Source of the DNA: Roseovarius sp. MMSF_3281
Lineage (GTDB): Bacteria; Pseudomonadota; Alphaproteobacteria; Rhodobacterales; Rhodobacteraceae
Assembly: GCF_030733685.1 (NCBI RefSeq)
Contig: NZ_JASHIM010000002.1
Coordinates: 423,490 to 487,489 of the forward strand
DNA length: 64,000 nucleotides
Reading direction: 5' to 3'
The notes under the pieces were generated by a model. The model had not been told where the DNA came from. It made no database searches and saw only the letters and a program-made list of their open reading frames with translations. Made by a program: the position numbers and the translations under genes. Of the stretch, positions 1 to 7,915 are shown one piece after another (within the stretch, counting starts at the first letter, position 1; each line of letters starts with the position of its first letter).

Positions 1-270
1 CCGGTGCAGCGGGCAATGGTTCGAAATTTTTCAATCTCATCCGCCGATGATGAAGAGGTCGACAGCTATTTTGTCGGGGAAATCGCCGGGGCTGTGAAGC
101 CGCCCGGAGGCCCATAAGGCGACAAGTGAACGTGCGGGGCAGAGGGGCGGCTTTGGTCCTGCTTGGAAGAAACCATATTTACAGCGGTTGGATGTTTCGT
201 TAAGCTGAATAGCATTCATGTATGCTGAACGATAGGAGGTCGCTCATCATACGCAACAAGGGAGGACCTG
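1..270. other. Non-coding leader before the TAXI-TRAP operon
   Basis: I see no convincing gene here; short open frames on either strand lack ribosome sites and recognisable protein character. The right half holds the likely promoter and operator of the following operon, annotated separately. The left part could be the far end of an intergenic region or the remains of an upstream gene cut by the window edge. Confidence 0.5.
178..226 (+). promoter_or_regulatory. Candidate promoter and operator for the TAXI-TRAP operon
   Basis: A -35-like TTTACA (178-183) lies 17 bases before a weak -10-like TAAGCT (201-206). Just downstream is an inverted repeat AGCAT-N6-ATGCT (211-226), and GCTGAA is repeated at 204-209 and 224-229. 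The arrangement would suit a repressor or dual regulator acting at the start of transcription. The IclR protein encoded inside the operon is the obvious candidate. This is inference from pattern only. Confidence 0.35.
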
Positions 271-1272
271 ATGAAAAAAACTATCTGTACTGTGATGATG
301 GCAGGGCTGATGATGACCGGTGCGGCGAAAGCCGAGGACTATGTCCTGACGACCGCATCCACCGGCGGCACATTTCACCCCGTAGGGGTCGCCATCTCGA
401 CGTTGAGCAAAGTCAAGCTGCTGCCCTCGGAGGATTTCTCTCTGACGGCGGTGAACTCGGCGGGGTCGGGTGCGAATCTGCAGGCCATGGCGTCCGGAAC
501 GGCGGACTTTTCGATCCTGCAGGGGCTTTTCGGATATTACGCGGCGCGCGGCACCGGCCCGCTGAACTCCCCGATGGAGGATATCCGTTCGGTGTCGATG
601 CTTTGGAAGAACGTAGAGCATTTCATCCTGCGTGACAGCCTGGTGGACACCGGGACCGCGGGTGACATCGTTGCCGCCAAGGGCGTGGGCGCGGGCATGG
701 GCGCACGCAACTCGGGCAGCCTTGGATCGGGTACGCTTTTGATGGAAGGGCTTGGCTTGAACGTAGAAGAGGATTTCCAGATGATTTATTCTGGTTACGG
801 TCCGACGCTTGACGCGATGGCCAACGGACAGATCGACTTTGCGTCGATCCCGGCCGGCGTGCCGGCGGGCGCAATCACCCAGATCATGGCCACGAACGGC
901 GATGACATCTCGATCCTGAACGTGACCCCGGAAGAGGCCGAGGCAATGGATGGCGGTCGTGAGCTGTGGACGGCCTATACAATCGCGGCCAACAGCTATC
1001 CGGGACAGGACGAGGCGATTGAGACTATCGCGCAGCCCAACTTCCTGGCGGTGAACGACAGCGTATCGGAAGACCATGTCTACAAGCTGACCAAGGCGCT
1101 TTACGAGAACCTTCCGTTCTTGCAGTCGATCCATCCGGCGACCAAGGCAATGTCGGTCGAAGCGGCCATTGACGGGCTGCCGACGCCGCTGCATCCGGGC
1201 GCGCTGCGCTACTACCGGGAGGTCGGTCTCGAGATCCCCGAGCGGTTGATTCCGCCGGAAGCGAAGGACTGA
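271..1272 (+). CDS. TAXI-family TRAP transporter substrate-binding protein
   Basis: This is the periplasmic solute receptor of a tripartite ATP-independent (TRAP) importer of the TAXI subfamily. Residues 1-21 form a Sec signal peptide ending A-K-A before the mature E-D-Y. The T-A-S-T-G-G-T-F-H-P motif just after the signal is the TAXI ligand-binding signature, and the 333-residue length fits the family. The start is supported by an AGGGAGG ribosome site 5-6 bases upstream. It is the first gene of the operon and is separated from the permease gene by a hairpin, so more receptor than permease is probably made. The ligand is unknown; the CoA-ester genes downstream suggest an organic acid. Confidence 0.93.
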   Translation: MKKTICTVMMAGLMMTGAAKAEDYVLTTASTGGTFHPVGVAISTLSKVKLLPSEDFSLTAVNSAGSGANLQAMASGTADFSILQGLFGYYAARGTGPLNSPMEDIRSVSMLWKNVEHFILRDSLVDTGTAGDIVAAKGVGAGMGARNSGSLGSGTLLMEGLGLNVEEDFQMIYSGYGPTLDAMANGQIDFASIPAGVPAGAITQIMATNGDDISILNVTPEEAEAMDGGRELWTAYTIAANSYPGQDEAIETIAQPNFLAVNDSVSEDHVYKLTKALYENLPFLQSIHPATKAMSVEAAIDGLPTPLHPGALRYYREVGLEIPERLIPPEAKD

Positions 1273-1285
1273 TCGCAAGACGCGG

Positions 1286-1309
1286 CCGGGGGCGGTTCGC
1301 CGCCTCCGG
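1286..1309 (+). promoter_or_regulatory. Intercistronic UUCG hairpin after the receptor gene
   Basis: CCGGGGGCGG pairs with CCGCCTCCGG (9 of 10 pairs) around a TTCG tetraloop. There is no T-run, so it is not a classic terminator. Hairpins placed after a binding-protein gene commonly protect the upstream mRNA from 3' exonucleases or dampen downstream expression. A comparable stem follows the second binding-protein gene of the window (54409-54442). Confidence 0.55.
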
Positions 1310-1389
1310 TGCAATGCCGACAGGCCCGGGATTGCCGGTGCCGACGGCCCACGTGTCCCCCGCGCCACCGGATGACAGGAGCGTTGACC

Positions 1390-3603
1390 ATGCCCACCCC
1401 GAACGACCCGAACAAAGCCCCGATCGACGCTCCGGAAACCGAGACCGCCGGAGGCGGTGACGGCTTTGATGCCATGCGCGCCTCCGACATTCGCTGGCGG
1501 TGGCTCGATCCCGAGCGGTTGGGGCAGGGACCGTGGACCGAACAGGCTGTACGCTGGGCGGTGATTATCTTCGCGTGTTGGCATATCGCCACCAATCTTT
1601 TCATCAACGAATCCGGGATCTGGCAGAACGCGCTGCACTTCGGCGGCTTCGGGCTGATCGCGGCCCTGTCGACGGCGCCCCTGCACCGGCTGCGGAACAG
1701 CCGGTGGGCGCTGATGCTCGATGTCATCTACGGGTTCGCCATTCTCGCCGCGGCGATCTGGATTGCCTATGCCGAGGACGGCATATACGTGAACTCGATG
1801 GCAGAGCGCGGCTCGGGTTGGATCTTCAGCCCGGTCGACTGGATCGCCGGCGGGCTGGTGATATTCGCAGCCATAGACCTGACGCGACGGTTGACCGGTT
1901 GGATCATTCCGACGCTGATCCTCATATCCCTGGCCTATATCCTTTTCCTGGGGGCCTGGTTGCCGGGTGTTTTCCGGTCCGCCTCCCTGCCGCTGTCGGA
2001 TGTGCTGTTCCGGTCGCTCTACAATGACGAAGGCATGTTCGGCGGGATTACCACGATTTCGTCGGCGAACATCACGCTTTTCATGATCTTCGGTGGGTTC
2101 CTGATATATTCAGGGGCGTCGGATTTCGTGATCGAGCTTAGCCGGATTGTCGCCTCGCGCCTGCGCGGCGGAGGCGCCTATGTCGCCGTGATCTCGTCGG
2201 CGCTTACCGGTACGATCAGCGGCTCTGCCGTGGCCAATACGGCCTCGACCGGGGTCATCACGATCCCGGCGATGACGTCCAACGGCTTCAAGCCGACCTT
2301 TGCTGCCGGTGTCGAGGCGGCCTCGTCGACCGGGGGGCAACTGGTGCCGCCGATCATGGGGGCAGGGGCGTTTGTCATGGCGAGTTACACGGGACTGCCT
2401 TACAGCACCATCGTTGCGGTGTCGGTTTTGCCCGCCATCCTTTATTTCCTGTCGGTTGCCTGTTTCGTGCGGATCGAGGTCTTGCGGTCGGGTATCCCGG
2501 CCGCTGAACCGCGCCCGGTCGACCGCAAGAAACTGGCGGCCGGAGCGTTGAACTTCGTGCTGCCGCTCGGGGTCATGATCTGGCTGTTGATGTCTGGCCG
2601 TACGCCGAACTATGCGGCGTCGGTTGCCATCGGGGTGCTGGTGCTTGTCAGTTGGGCAACACCGACGAAGATGACGCCGAAGCGCATCGCGCAGGCGCTG
2701 ATCTTCGGGATGCGGACCGCGGTGATGACCGCCGTGCTGTTGGCGGCTATCGGCCTGGTGAACAATGCGATCACGACCTCGGGCGTCGGCGGGGCCTTCA
2801 GCCTGATGATCATCCAGTGGTCGCAAGGGTCGCTGATGATCGCGATTGCGCTGGTGGCGCTTGCCTCTTTGATCCTCGGGATGGGCCTGCCGGTGACGGC
2901 TGCCTATGTCATCCTCGCCATCCTGCTTGCCCCGGCCCTGTCGGGGCTTCTGGCCGACCGGATCGTCATCGATGCGCTGGCGACAGGCGTGAACGATGCG
3001 GCCGTGGGCGGGGCGCTGGCCCTCTTTGATCCGGCCCTTCAGGCGGATCTGGCCAATGGACTTGGCCCGGAGCGCGCGGCCGAAGTCGTGAGCAGCCTGC
3101 CCATGGAGGTGGCCGCGGTGCTGCGCTCGTCGCTCGTGGATCAGGCCCAGTTGTCGACCTTCCTCCTTATCGCGCACCTGATCATATTCTGGCTGAGCCA
3201 GGACAGTAACGTGACGCCGCCGGTCTGCCTTGCGGCCTATACCGCGGCCGGCATCGCGCGGTCGAAGCCGATGGCAACGGGGATCACCTCGTGGAAGATT
3301 GCCAAGGGGCTTTACGTCATGCCCTTGCTGTTTGCCTACACGCCGTTGATCTCGGGGGAGCCGATGGAGGCCCTGCGGGTTGCGGTTTTTGCCAGTTTCG
3401 GACTTTACGCCGTAACCGCGCTTTTGCAGCGCCATGCCGAAGGGCCGCTGGCGTGGTGGGCCTACATCGGGCTTCTGGCCGGTGCTGCGGGGGCCTTCTT
3501 GCCTTACCATCTCTGGGCTAACATCGGGGGTGCTGTCCTGATCTTTCTTACGGCTTGGGGCACGCGCCCGCGAAACCCAATCGGCCAGAGGATAGAAACA
3601 TGA
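1390..3603 (+). CDS. TRAP transporter fused permease (DctQ-DctM, 4TM/12TM)
   Basis: This is the inner-membrane permease of the TAXI-TRAP importer, 737 residues, with the small (DctQ-like) and large (DctM-like) membrane subunits fused, as is usual for TAXI systems. After a soluble N-terminus of about 50 residues come many hydrophobic helices. Large-subunit signatures are visible: G-S-A-V-A-N-T-A-S-T-G near residue 280, G-M-G-L-P-V-T-A near residue 500 and Q-D-S-N-V-T-P-P-V near residue 610. I chose the ATG at 1390 because AGGAG lies 8 bases before it; the longer frame from 1309 runs through the hairpin and has no ribosome site. It overlaps the IclR start by ATGA. Confidence 0.93.
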   Translation: MPTPNDPNKAPIDAPETETAGGGDGFDAMRASDIRWRWLDPERLGQGPWTEQAVRWAVIIFACWHIATNLFINESGIWQNALHFGGFGLIAALSTAPLHRLRNSRWALMLDVIYGFAILAAAIWIAYAEDGIYVNSMAERGSGWIFSPVDWIAGGLVIFAAIDLTRRLTGWIIPTLILISLAYILFLGAWLPGVFRSASLPLSDVLFRSLYNDEGMFGGITTISSANITLFMIFGGFLIYSGASDFVIELSRIVASRLRGGGAYVAVISSALTGTISGSAVANTASTGVITIPAMTSNGFKPTFAAGVEAASSTGGQLVPPIMGAGAFVMASYTGLPYSTIVAVSVLPAILYFLSVACFVRIEVLRSGIPAAEPRPVDRKKLAAGALNFVLPLGVMIWLLMSGRTPNYAASVAIGVLVLVSWATPTKMTPKRIAQALIFGMRTAVMTAVLLAAIGLVNNAITTSGVGGAFSLMIIQWSQGSLMIAIALVALASLILGMGLPVTAAYVILAILLAPALSGLLADRIVIDALATGVNDAAVGGALALFDPALQADLANGLGPERAAEVVSSLPMEVAAVLRSSLVDQAQLSTFLLIAHLIIFWLSQDSNVTPPVCLAAYTAAGIARSKPMATGITSWKIAKGLYVMPLLFAYTPLISGEPMEALRVAVFASFGLYAVTALLQRHAEGPLAWWAYIGLLAGAAGAFLPYHLWANIGGAVLIFLTAWGTRPRNPIGQRIET

Positions 3604-4415
3604 CGGAAAAGAAGAATTCGCCGAAACCCGCTGCGGCCTCGACCCGCGATGCGACGCCGCGACGCGATTCCACCCTTCGCAATGGGCTGCACCTGTTAGA
3701 AGCGCTGTCGATGCAGGGCGCGATGAGCCTTGGCGAACTGTCGAGCGTCACCGGGATTGGCAAGGCCACGGCCCACCGGTTGCTGCAAACATTGTCGGAA
3801 GAGGGCTATGCCGAGCAGGACGCGGAAACCTCGCGATATGCCGCGACCCTGCGGCTATGGGAGGTGGCAATGATGCGGTCCGAACAACCGGATCGCATCT
3901 CGCCCTGCCTGCCAGCCATGCAGCGACTGCGCGACGAGAGCCGGGAAACCGTCATCCTTGGCCTGATCGACGGCGACGAGGTCTTGTACCTGCATCGGCT
4001 CGACAGTCCGGAAGCGGTGCGGACCTTCACCCGCGTGGGAGATAGGGCCCCGGCGCATTGCGTGGCCACGGGCAAGGCCATACTGGCCTTTGATCCCGCT
4101 GGAGAGGAGCGCTGGAGCAACCTGACACTGGACGCGTTCGGGTCGGAGACGATCACCGATCATGCCGCTTTTGCCGCCGAGATGAGGACCACCCGGGAGC
4201 GGGGCCATTCGATCAATCGCGGGGAGTGGCGCGGTGGGGTTCGTGCCATCGGCGCGCCGATCCATGGCTGGAACGGGCGTGTGCGCATGGGGCTGTCCAT
4301 TGCCGGCCCGGCGGAACGTATGCCCGACGACAGGATCGCGGAGCTTGCTCCGCTGGTGATGAAGGCGGCCGAAGACGCATCGGCCGCATTGCAAGGACGA
4401 AAGGACAATCCATGA
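3600..4415 (+). CDS. IclR-family transcriptional regulator
   Basis: This is a 271-residue regulator with an N-terminal winged helix-turn-helix (about residues 20-85, containing L-G-E-L-S-S-V-T-G-I-G-K-A-T-A-H-R) and a C-terminal IclR effector domain typical for small organic acids. The ATG at 3600 overlaps the permease stop (ATGA) and has AGAGGA upstream, so it is preferred over an ATG at 3555 inside the permease gene. It sits in the middle of the operon between transporter and enzymes and probably controls the whole unit in response to the imported acid or its CoA ester. The ligand is not known. Confidence 0.9.
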   Translation: MTEKKNSPKPAAASTRDATPRRDSTLRNGLHLLEALSMQGAMSLGELSSVTGIGKATAHRLLQTLSEEGYAEQDAETSRYAATLRLWEVAMMRSEQPDRISPCLPAMQRLRDESRETVILGLIDGDEVLYLHRLDSPEAVRTFTRVGDRAPAHCVATGKAILAFDPAGEERWSNLTLDAFGSETITDHAAFAAEMRTTRERGHSINRGEWRGGVRAIGAPIHGWNGRVRMGLSIAGPAERMPDDRIAELAPLVMKAAEDASAALQGRKDNP

Positions 4416-5575
4416 CTAATACGAGTTCACTTCCGCTGGCTGGCGTTCGGGTCGTCGAGATCTGCCAGATCGCGGCTGGACCCTTCTGCGGAATGCTTCT
4501 GGCGGATATGGGCGCGGAGGTCATCAAGATCGAACCCCCCACCGGCGATGCCATGCGGGCATGGCCGCCGATTACCGACGGGTACTCGGAAAACTTCGCG
4601 TCGTTGAACCGCAACAAGAAATCGATTGCCCTCGATCTGAAGGATCAGCGCGACTATGAAACGGCCCGCGCGTTGATGACGCGCGCCGACGTGGTGATCG
4701 AGAATTCGCGGCCCGGTGTCATGGAGCGCCTCAAGCTGGATTACGCGACCGCGAAAGCCTGGAACCCGGCGCTGGTCTATTGCTCGATTTCCGCCTTCGG
4801 CCAGACGGGCCCCAAGGCGAAACAGGGTGCCTTCGACGTAACCATGCAGGCGATTTCGGGGATCATGAGCGTGACTGGCCACGAGGGCGTACCGCCGGTG
4901 AAATGCGGCGTGCCGATCGCCGATTTCGCCACAGGACTCTATGGCGCGTTCAACGTGGTTTCGGCGGTAATGGCCGCACGGCAAAGCGGCGAGGGCGCCC
5001 ATATCGACGCCTCGATGCTGGGGTGTTCGCTGGGCATCGCCGCGTTGCAGACATCCGAGTACTTCGGCACCGGGAACGTTCCGCGAAAACTGGGTGCGGC
5101 GCATCCGCGTAATTCTCCGTACGAGGCCTATGCGGCGCGTGACACCCATTTTGTCATTGCCGCCGGTAATGACCGTCTTTGGGCGCAGGTTTGCGCGGTC
5201 ACCGGGCTGGAGAAACTGAAAGACGACCCGCGGTTCCTGACGACCTCTGACCGTGCGGCCAACCAGGCGGAACTGAAACCGCTGCTGGAAGAGCGTTTCG
5301 TCAAGGAAGACGCAGAGGAATGGCTGGCCCGGTTCAGCGCGGCAGGGGTCCCTTGCGCGCCGATCAATACCTATCCCGAGGCGCTGGCCGACCCACAGGT
5401 CGAAGCGCAGGGCTGGGTCCAGCGTACGGAGCTTCCCTCCGGAGCGGAGATTTCTACATTCGGCCCACCGGTTTCCATGTCGGATCGGGAGTTCACCATT
5501 CGCAGCGGCCCGCCGGGTCTGGACGGGGATCGTGACGCGATCCTGGCGGAGTTGGACGCGGAGAAAGTGGCATGA
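4412..5575 (+). CDS. CaiB/BaiF-type (class III) CoA-transferase
   Basis: This 387-residue family III acyl-CoA transferase moves CoA between carboxylic acids through an aspartyl-CoA intermediate. The N-terminus L-A-G-V-R-V-V-E-I and the G-A-E-V-I-K-I-E-P-P stretch are family hallmarks. S-I-A-L-D-L-K follows, and F-D-V-T-M-Q-A-I-S-G-I-M-S-V-T-G near residue 145 fits the active-site loop containing the catalytic Asp. AAGGA precedes the ATG at 4412, which overlaps the IclR stop. It probably primes the imported acid as its CoA ester, in parallel with or in exchange against the acyl-CoA ligase at the end of the operon. The substrate cannot be read from the sequence. Confidence 0.92.
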   Translation: MTNTSSLPLAGVRVVEICQIAAGPFCGMLLADMGAEVIKIEPPTGDAMRAWPPITDGYSENFASLNRNKKSIALDLKDQRDYETARALMTRADVVIENSRPGVMERLKLDYATAKAWNPALVYCSISAFGQTGPKAKQGAFDVTMQAISGIMSVTGHEGVPPVKCGVPIADFATGLYGAFNVVSAVMAARQSGEGAHIDASMLGCSLGIAALQTSEYFGTGNVPRKLGAAHPRNSPYEAYAARDTHFVIAAGNDRLWAQVCAVTGLEKLKDDPRFLTTSDRAANQAELKPLLEERFVKEDAEEWLARFSAAGVPCAPINTYPEALADPQVEAQGWVQRTELPSGAEISTFGPPVSMSDREFTIRSGPPGLDGDRDAILAELDAEKVA

Positions 5576-6348
5576 CCGACGCCGTGCTTTTGCACACCGA
5601 TGGTCCCGTCTGGCGCCTGACGCTGAACGCGCCGACCAGCCGTAATGCCTTGTCGCTCGACATGGTCGAGGGCCTGCATGCGGCGTTCGACCGGGTCGAA
5701 GCCGAAAAGCCGCGTGGCCTGGTGATCACCGGCGCAGGGCCTGTGTTCTGCGCCGGGCTCGACCTTGCGGGGATCGAGGGCCGGTCGGATGCAGACATGC
5801 TTTGGTTGCTGACGCGGATCGAATTGATGCTGCAGCGGCTTTGGACGCTGCCCTGCCGGACGCTCGGCCTGGCGCAGAAGGCGGCGATCGGTGCGGGGGC
5901 AGACATCCTGGTTTGTTGCCAGCACCGCATCCTGTCGGATGGCGGGCGTATGGCGTTCCCGGGGCTTGGCTTTGGCATTTTCCTCGGCACGCATCGCCTT
6001 TCCCTTCGGATCGGCGAAAATGCCGCTGAGAATTTGCTTTCTGCCGGTGGGCCTGTCGCTGCGGAGGATGCGTTGAAGCTTGGCCTTGTGCATGCCACGC
6101 CGGTCGCGCCGGAAGAGATGCTGGAGGAATGGAGCGCGGGGGTGCTGAACCTCGATCCGCACGTGGCGGCGCACCTGTCGACCACGGTCTGCCGGGCCGA
6201 TCCTGACGCGGATATGGCCGCGTTTGTCGCCTCTGCCGCGCGGCCCGGTCTGCGTGACCGGATCGCCGGGTACGTGGCAGCCCAGAAAGCCGCGCGGCAA
6301 AAAACCGACCCCTCAACAGATACTTCGAAACGAAAGGTTCCCTCATGA
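5572..6348 (+). CDS. Crotonase-fold protein (enoyl-CoA hydratase/isomerase family)
   Basis: This 258-residue crotonase-superfamily protein acts on acyl-CoA esters. The oxyanion-hole segments are present (F-C-A-G-L-D-L near residue 62 and A-A-I-G-A-G-A-D near residue 105). The two glutamates used by true hydratases are not found at the expected places: the first is replaced in G-A-G-A-D-I, and the Q-P-E segment reads F-P-G-L. An isomerase, hydrolase or ring-opening role is therefore as likely as hydration. The start overlaps the preceding stop (ATGA), so translation is coupled within the operon. The C-terminal tail after about residue 240 is rich in Lys and Thr. Confidence 0.85.
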   Translation: MTDAVLLHTDGPVWRLTLNAPTSRNALSLDMVEGLHAAFDRVEAEKPRGLVITGAGPVFCAGLDLAGIEGRSDADMLWLLTRIELMLQRLWTLPCRTLGLAQKAAIGAGADILVCCQHRILSDGGRMAFPGLGFGIFLGTHRLSLRIGENAAENLLSAGGPVAAEDALKLGLVHATPVAPEEMLEEWSAGVLNLDPHVAAHLSTTVCRADPDADMAAFVASAARPGLRDRIAGYVAAQKAARQKTDPSTDTSKRKVPS

Positions 6349-7172
6349 CCGCTTCGGAAAAACTTACCACCCTGGAAGAGATGGTCGCAGCCATCCCGAA
6401 CGGTGCGTCCATCGGGCTGGGCGGCAGTTTCCTGCATCGTGGCCCCTTTGCCTTCGTCCGGGAGCTGATCCGGCAGGGCAAGCGCGACCTGGAAATCATC
6501 AAGGCATCGCCGGGCTATGATATCGACATCCTTTGCCGGGCCGGCTGTGTCTCGCGCGTGCGTGCCGGGATCGTCGCGATGGAAGGCAACTTCGGGCTTG
6601 CCGGGGGCTATCGAAAGGCGATCGAAAGTGGCGCTGTCAAGCTGGAGGAACACGCCTGCATGACGCTGACGGCCGGGCTTCGCGCGGCGGGAGCGGGCGT
6701 GCCCTTCATGCCGGTCGGTGGCGTTCACGGTAGCCAGATCGCCGAGGTTTCCGGCTGGAAGAAGATAGCGGACCCCTACGGTAGCGGCGAAGAGGTCTGG
6801 CTGATCCCTGCAATACGTCCCGATTTCGCTGTTATCCATGCTCATGCCGTGGACCGCGATGGCAATGCCCGCGTCGAGGGGTCGCCGCATTGGGATCGGG
6901 CGATGACGCGGGCCGCCCGCAAGGTTCTGGTCACCGCCGAAACCCTTGCCAGGCCCGAAAGTTTCGCGGAGCGGCCGGAGCTGACCCTGGTGCCCGGGTT
7001 CATGACGGCGGCCGCCGTACATGTGCCGCAGGGCGCTTGGCCCGGATCGCTCGCCCCGGTCTATGACGTCAACTACGAAGCTGCCGCCCGATATGTCGAA
7101 GAAAGCGCCGATGGGTCCATCGCGGAGCACATGGCGGCGGCGCCCGAAGCCAGACAGGAGGAGCCGGCATGA
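6345..7172 (+). CDS. Class I CoA-transferase-like alpha subunit (IpdA/GctA-like)
   Basis: This 275-residue protein has the fold of the glutaconate CoA-transferase alpha subunit, seen in the G-A-S-I-G-L-G-G-S segment near residue 20 and P-F-M-P-V-G-G near residue 120. It overlaps both neighbours by ATGA and must pair with the next gene product. In the homologous pair IpdAB (a steroid ring-cleaving hydrolase, established knowledge) the alpha subunit supplies a glutamate near position 105; here E-E-H falls at residues 101-103. Together with the missing glutamate in the beta subunit this favours an IpdAB-type hydrolase over a transferase. That assignment is inference. Confidence 0.82.
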   Translation: MTASEKLTTLEEMVAAIPNGASIGLGGSFLHRGPFAFVRELIRQGKRDLEIIKASPGYDIDILCRAGCVSRVRAGIVAMEGNFGLAGGYRKAIESGAVKLEEHACMTLTAGLRAAGAGVPFMPVGGVHGSQIAEVSGWKKIADPYGSGEEVWLIPAIRPDFAVIHAHAVDRDGNARVEGSPHWDRAMTRAARKVLVTAETLARPESFAERPELTLVPGFMTAAAVHVPQGAWPGSLAPVYDVNYEAAARYVEESADGSIAEHMAAAPEARQEEPA

Positions 7173-7915
7173 CCAGTTACACCCCGTTTTCCTACGTCGT
7201 CATAAACCTGGCCCGTTTGATCCGGCCGTCGGAGGTGACCTTTTCCGGTGTCAATTCCACCCTGCCGATGCTCGCCTGCCTGGTTGCCAAGCGGGCCTAT
7301 GATTTCAACTTCACCTGGCTGAACGTGGCCGGGGGCGTCGATGCGGAACTGGCGGGGCCGGTTCCGCTGTCGTCGGGGGATGCGGCCCTTACCGCGGGCT
7401 CGCGGTCAATCTTTGCCAACGAGGATTTCTACGATCTTTGCACGCGCGGCGGCATGGACCTGTGTTTCCTCGGAGCGAGCCAGATCGACGGAACGGGTGC
7501 GACCAACAACTCGGTCATCGGCGATTGGGACACCCCCAAGGTGCGCCTGCCGGGGGGCGGTGGATCGGCCGTCATGATGCCGACGCTGAAGCGGGCCGCC
7601 ACGTGGCGGACGGAACATTCGACCCGCACGCTGGTCGACAAGCTGTTTTTCCAGACGGCGAAGGGCAACCTGCAATCCGTCGTCACCCCGATGTGTGTTT
7701 TCGACAAAAGGGAGGGGCGGCTTGCGGTGGCTTCGTACCACCCGGACGTCACGCTTGATGAGATCCGCGCGGCGACCGGTTTCGAAACCGATATCTCGCA
7801 GGCCCAGCCAACCCCTGAACCTACCGAGGCGGAATTGGCGGCGCTGAGATCGCTGGATCCTGATGGCACATTCGAAGCCGATGCCGCGATCCGAATGCCG
7901 GAGGTGGCCGCATGA
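7169..7915 (+). CDS. Class I CoA-transferase-like beta subunit (IpdB/GctB-like)
   Basis: This 248-residue partner of the preceding protein keeps the family motif G-A-S-Q-I-D-G-T-G-A-T-N-N-S followed by the glycine-rich G-G-G-G-S. In glutaconate CoA-transferase the catalytic Glu54 lies in a V-E-S-G segment; the equivalent stretch here (about residues 51-56) reads L-N-V-A-G-G, so the CoA-accepting glutamate is absent. Classical CoA transfer is then unlikely, and hydrolytic C-C bond cleavage of a cyclic or beta-keto acyl-CoA, as in IpdAB, is the better guess. It overlaps its neighbours by ATGA. The last 40 residues are acidic and variable. Confidence 0.82.
   Translation: MTSYTPFSYVVINLARLIRPSEVTFSGVNSTLPMLACLVAKRAYDFNFTWLNVAGGVDAELAGPVPLSSGDAALTAGSRSIFANEDFYDLCTRGGMDLCFLGASQIDGTGATNNSVIGDWDTPKVRLPGGGGSAVMMPTLKRAATWRTEHSTRTLVDKLFFQTAKGNLQSVVTPMCVFDKREGRLAVASYHPDVTLDEIRAATGFETDISQAQPTPEPTEAELAALRSLDPDGTFEADAAIRMPEVAA

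Noticed and set aside
5493..7130. 545-codon minus-strand frame across the crotonase and CoA-transferase genes
   Set aside because: It crosses two well-supported genes of the operon and contains no known motif.
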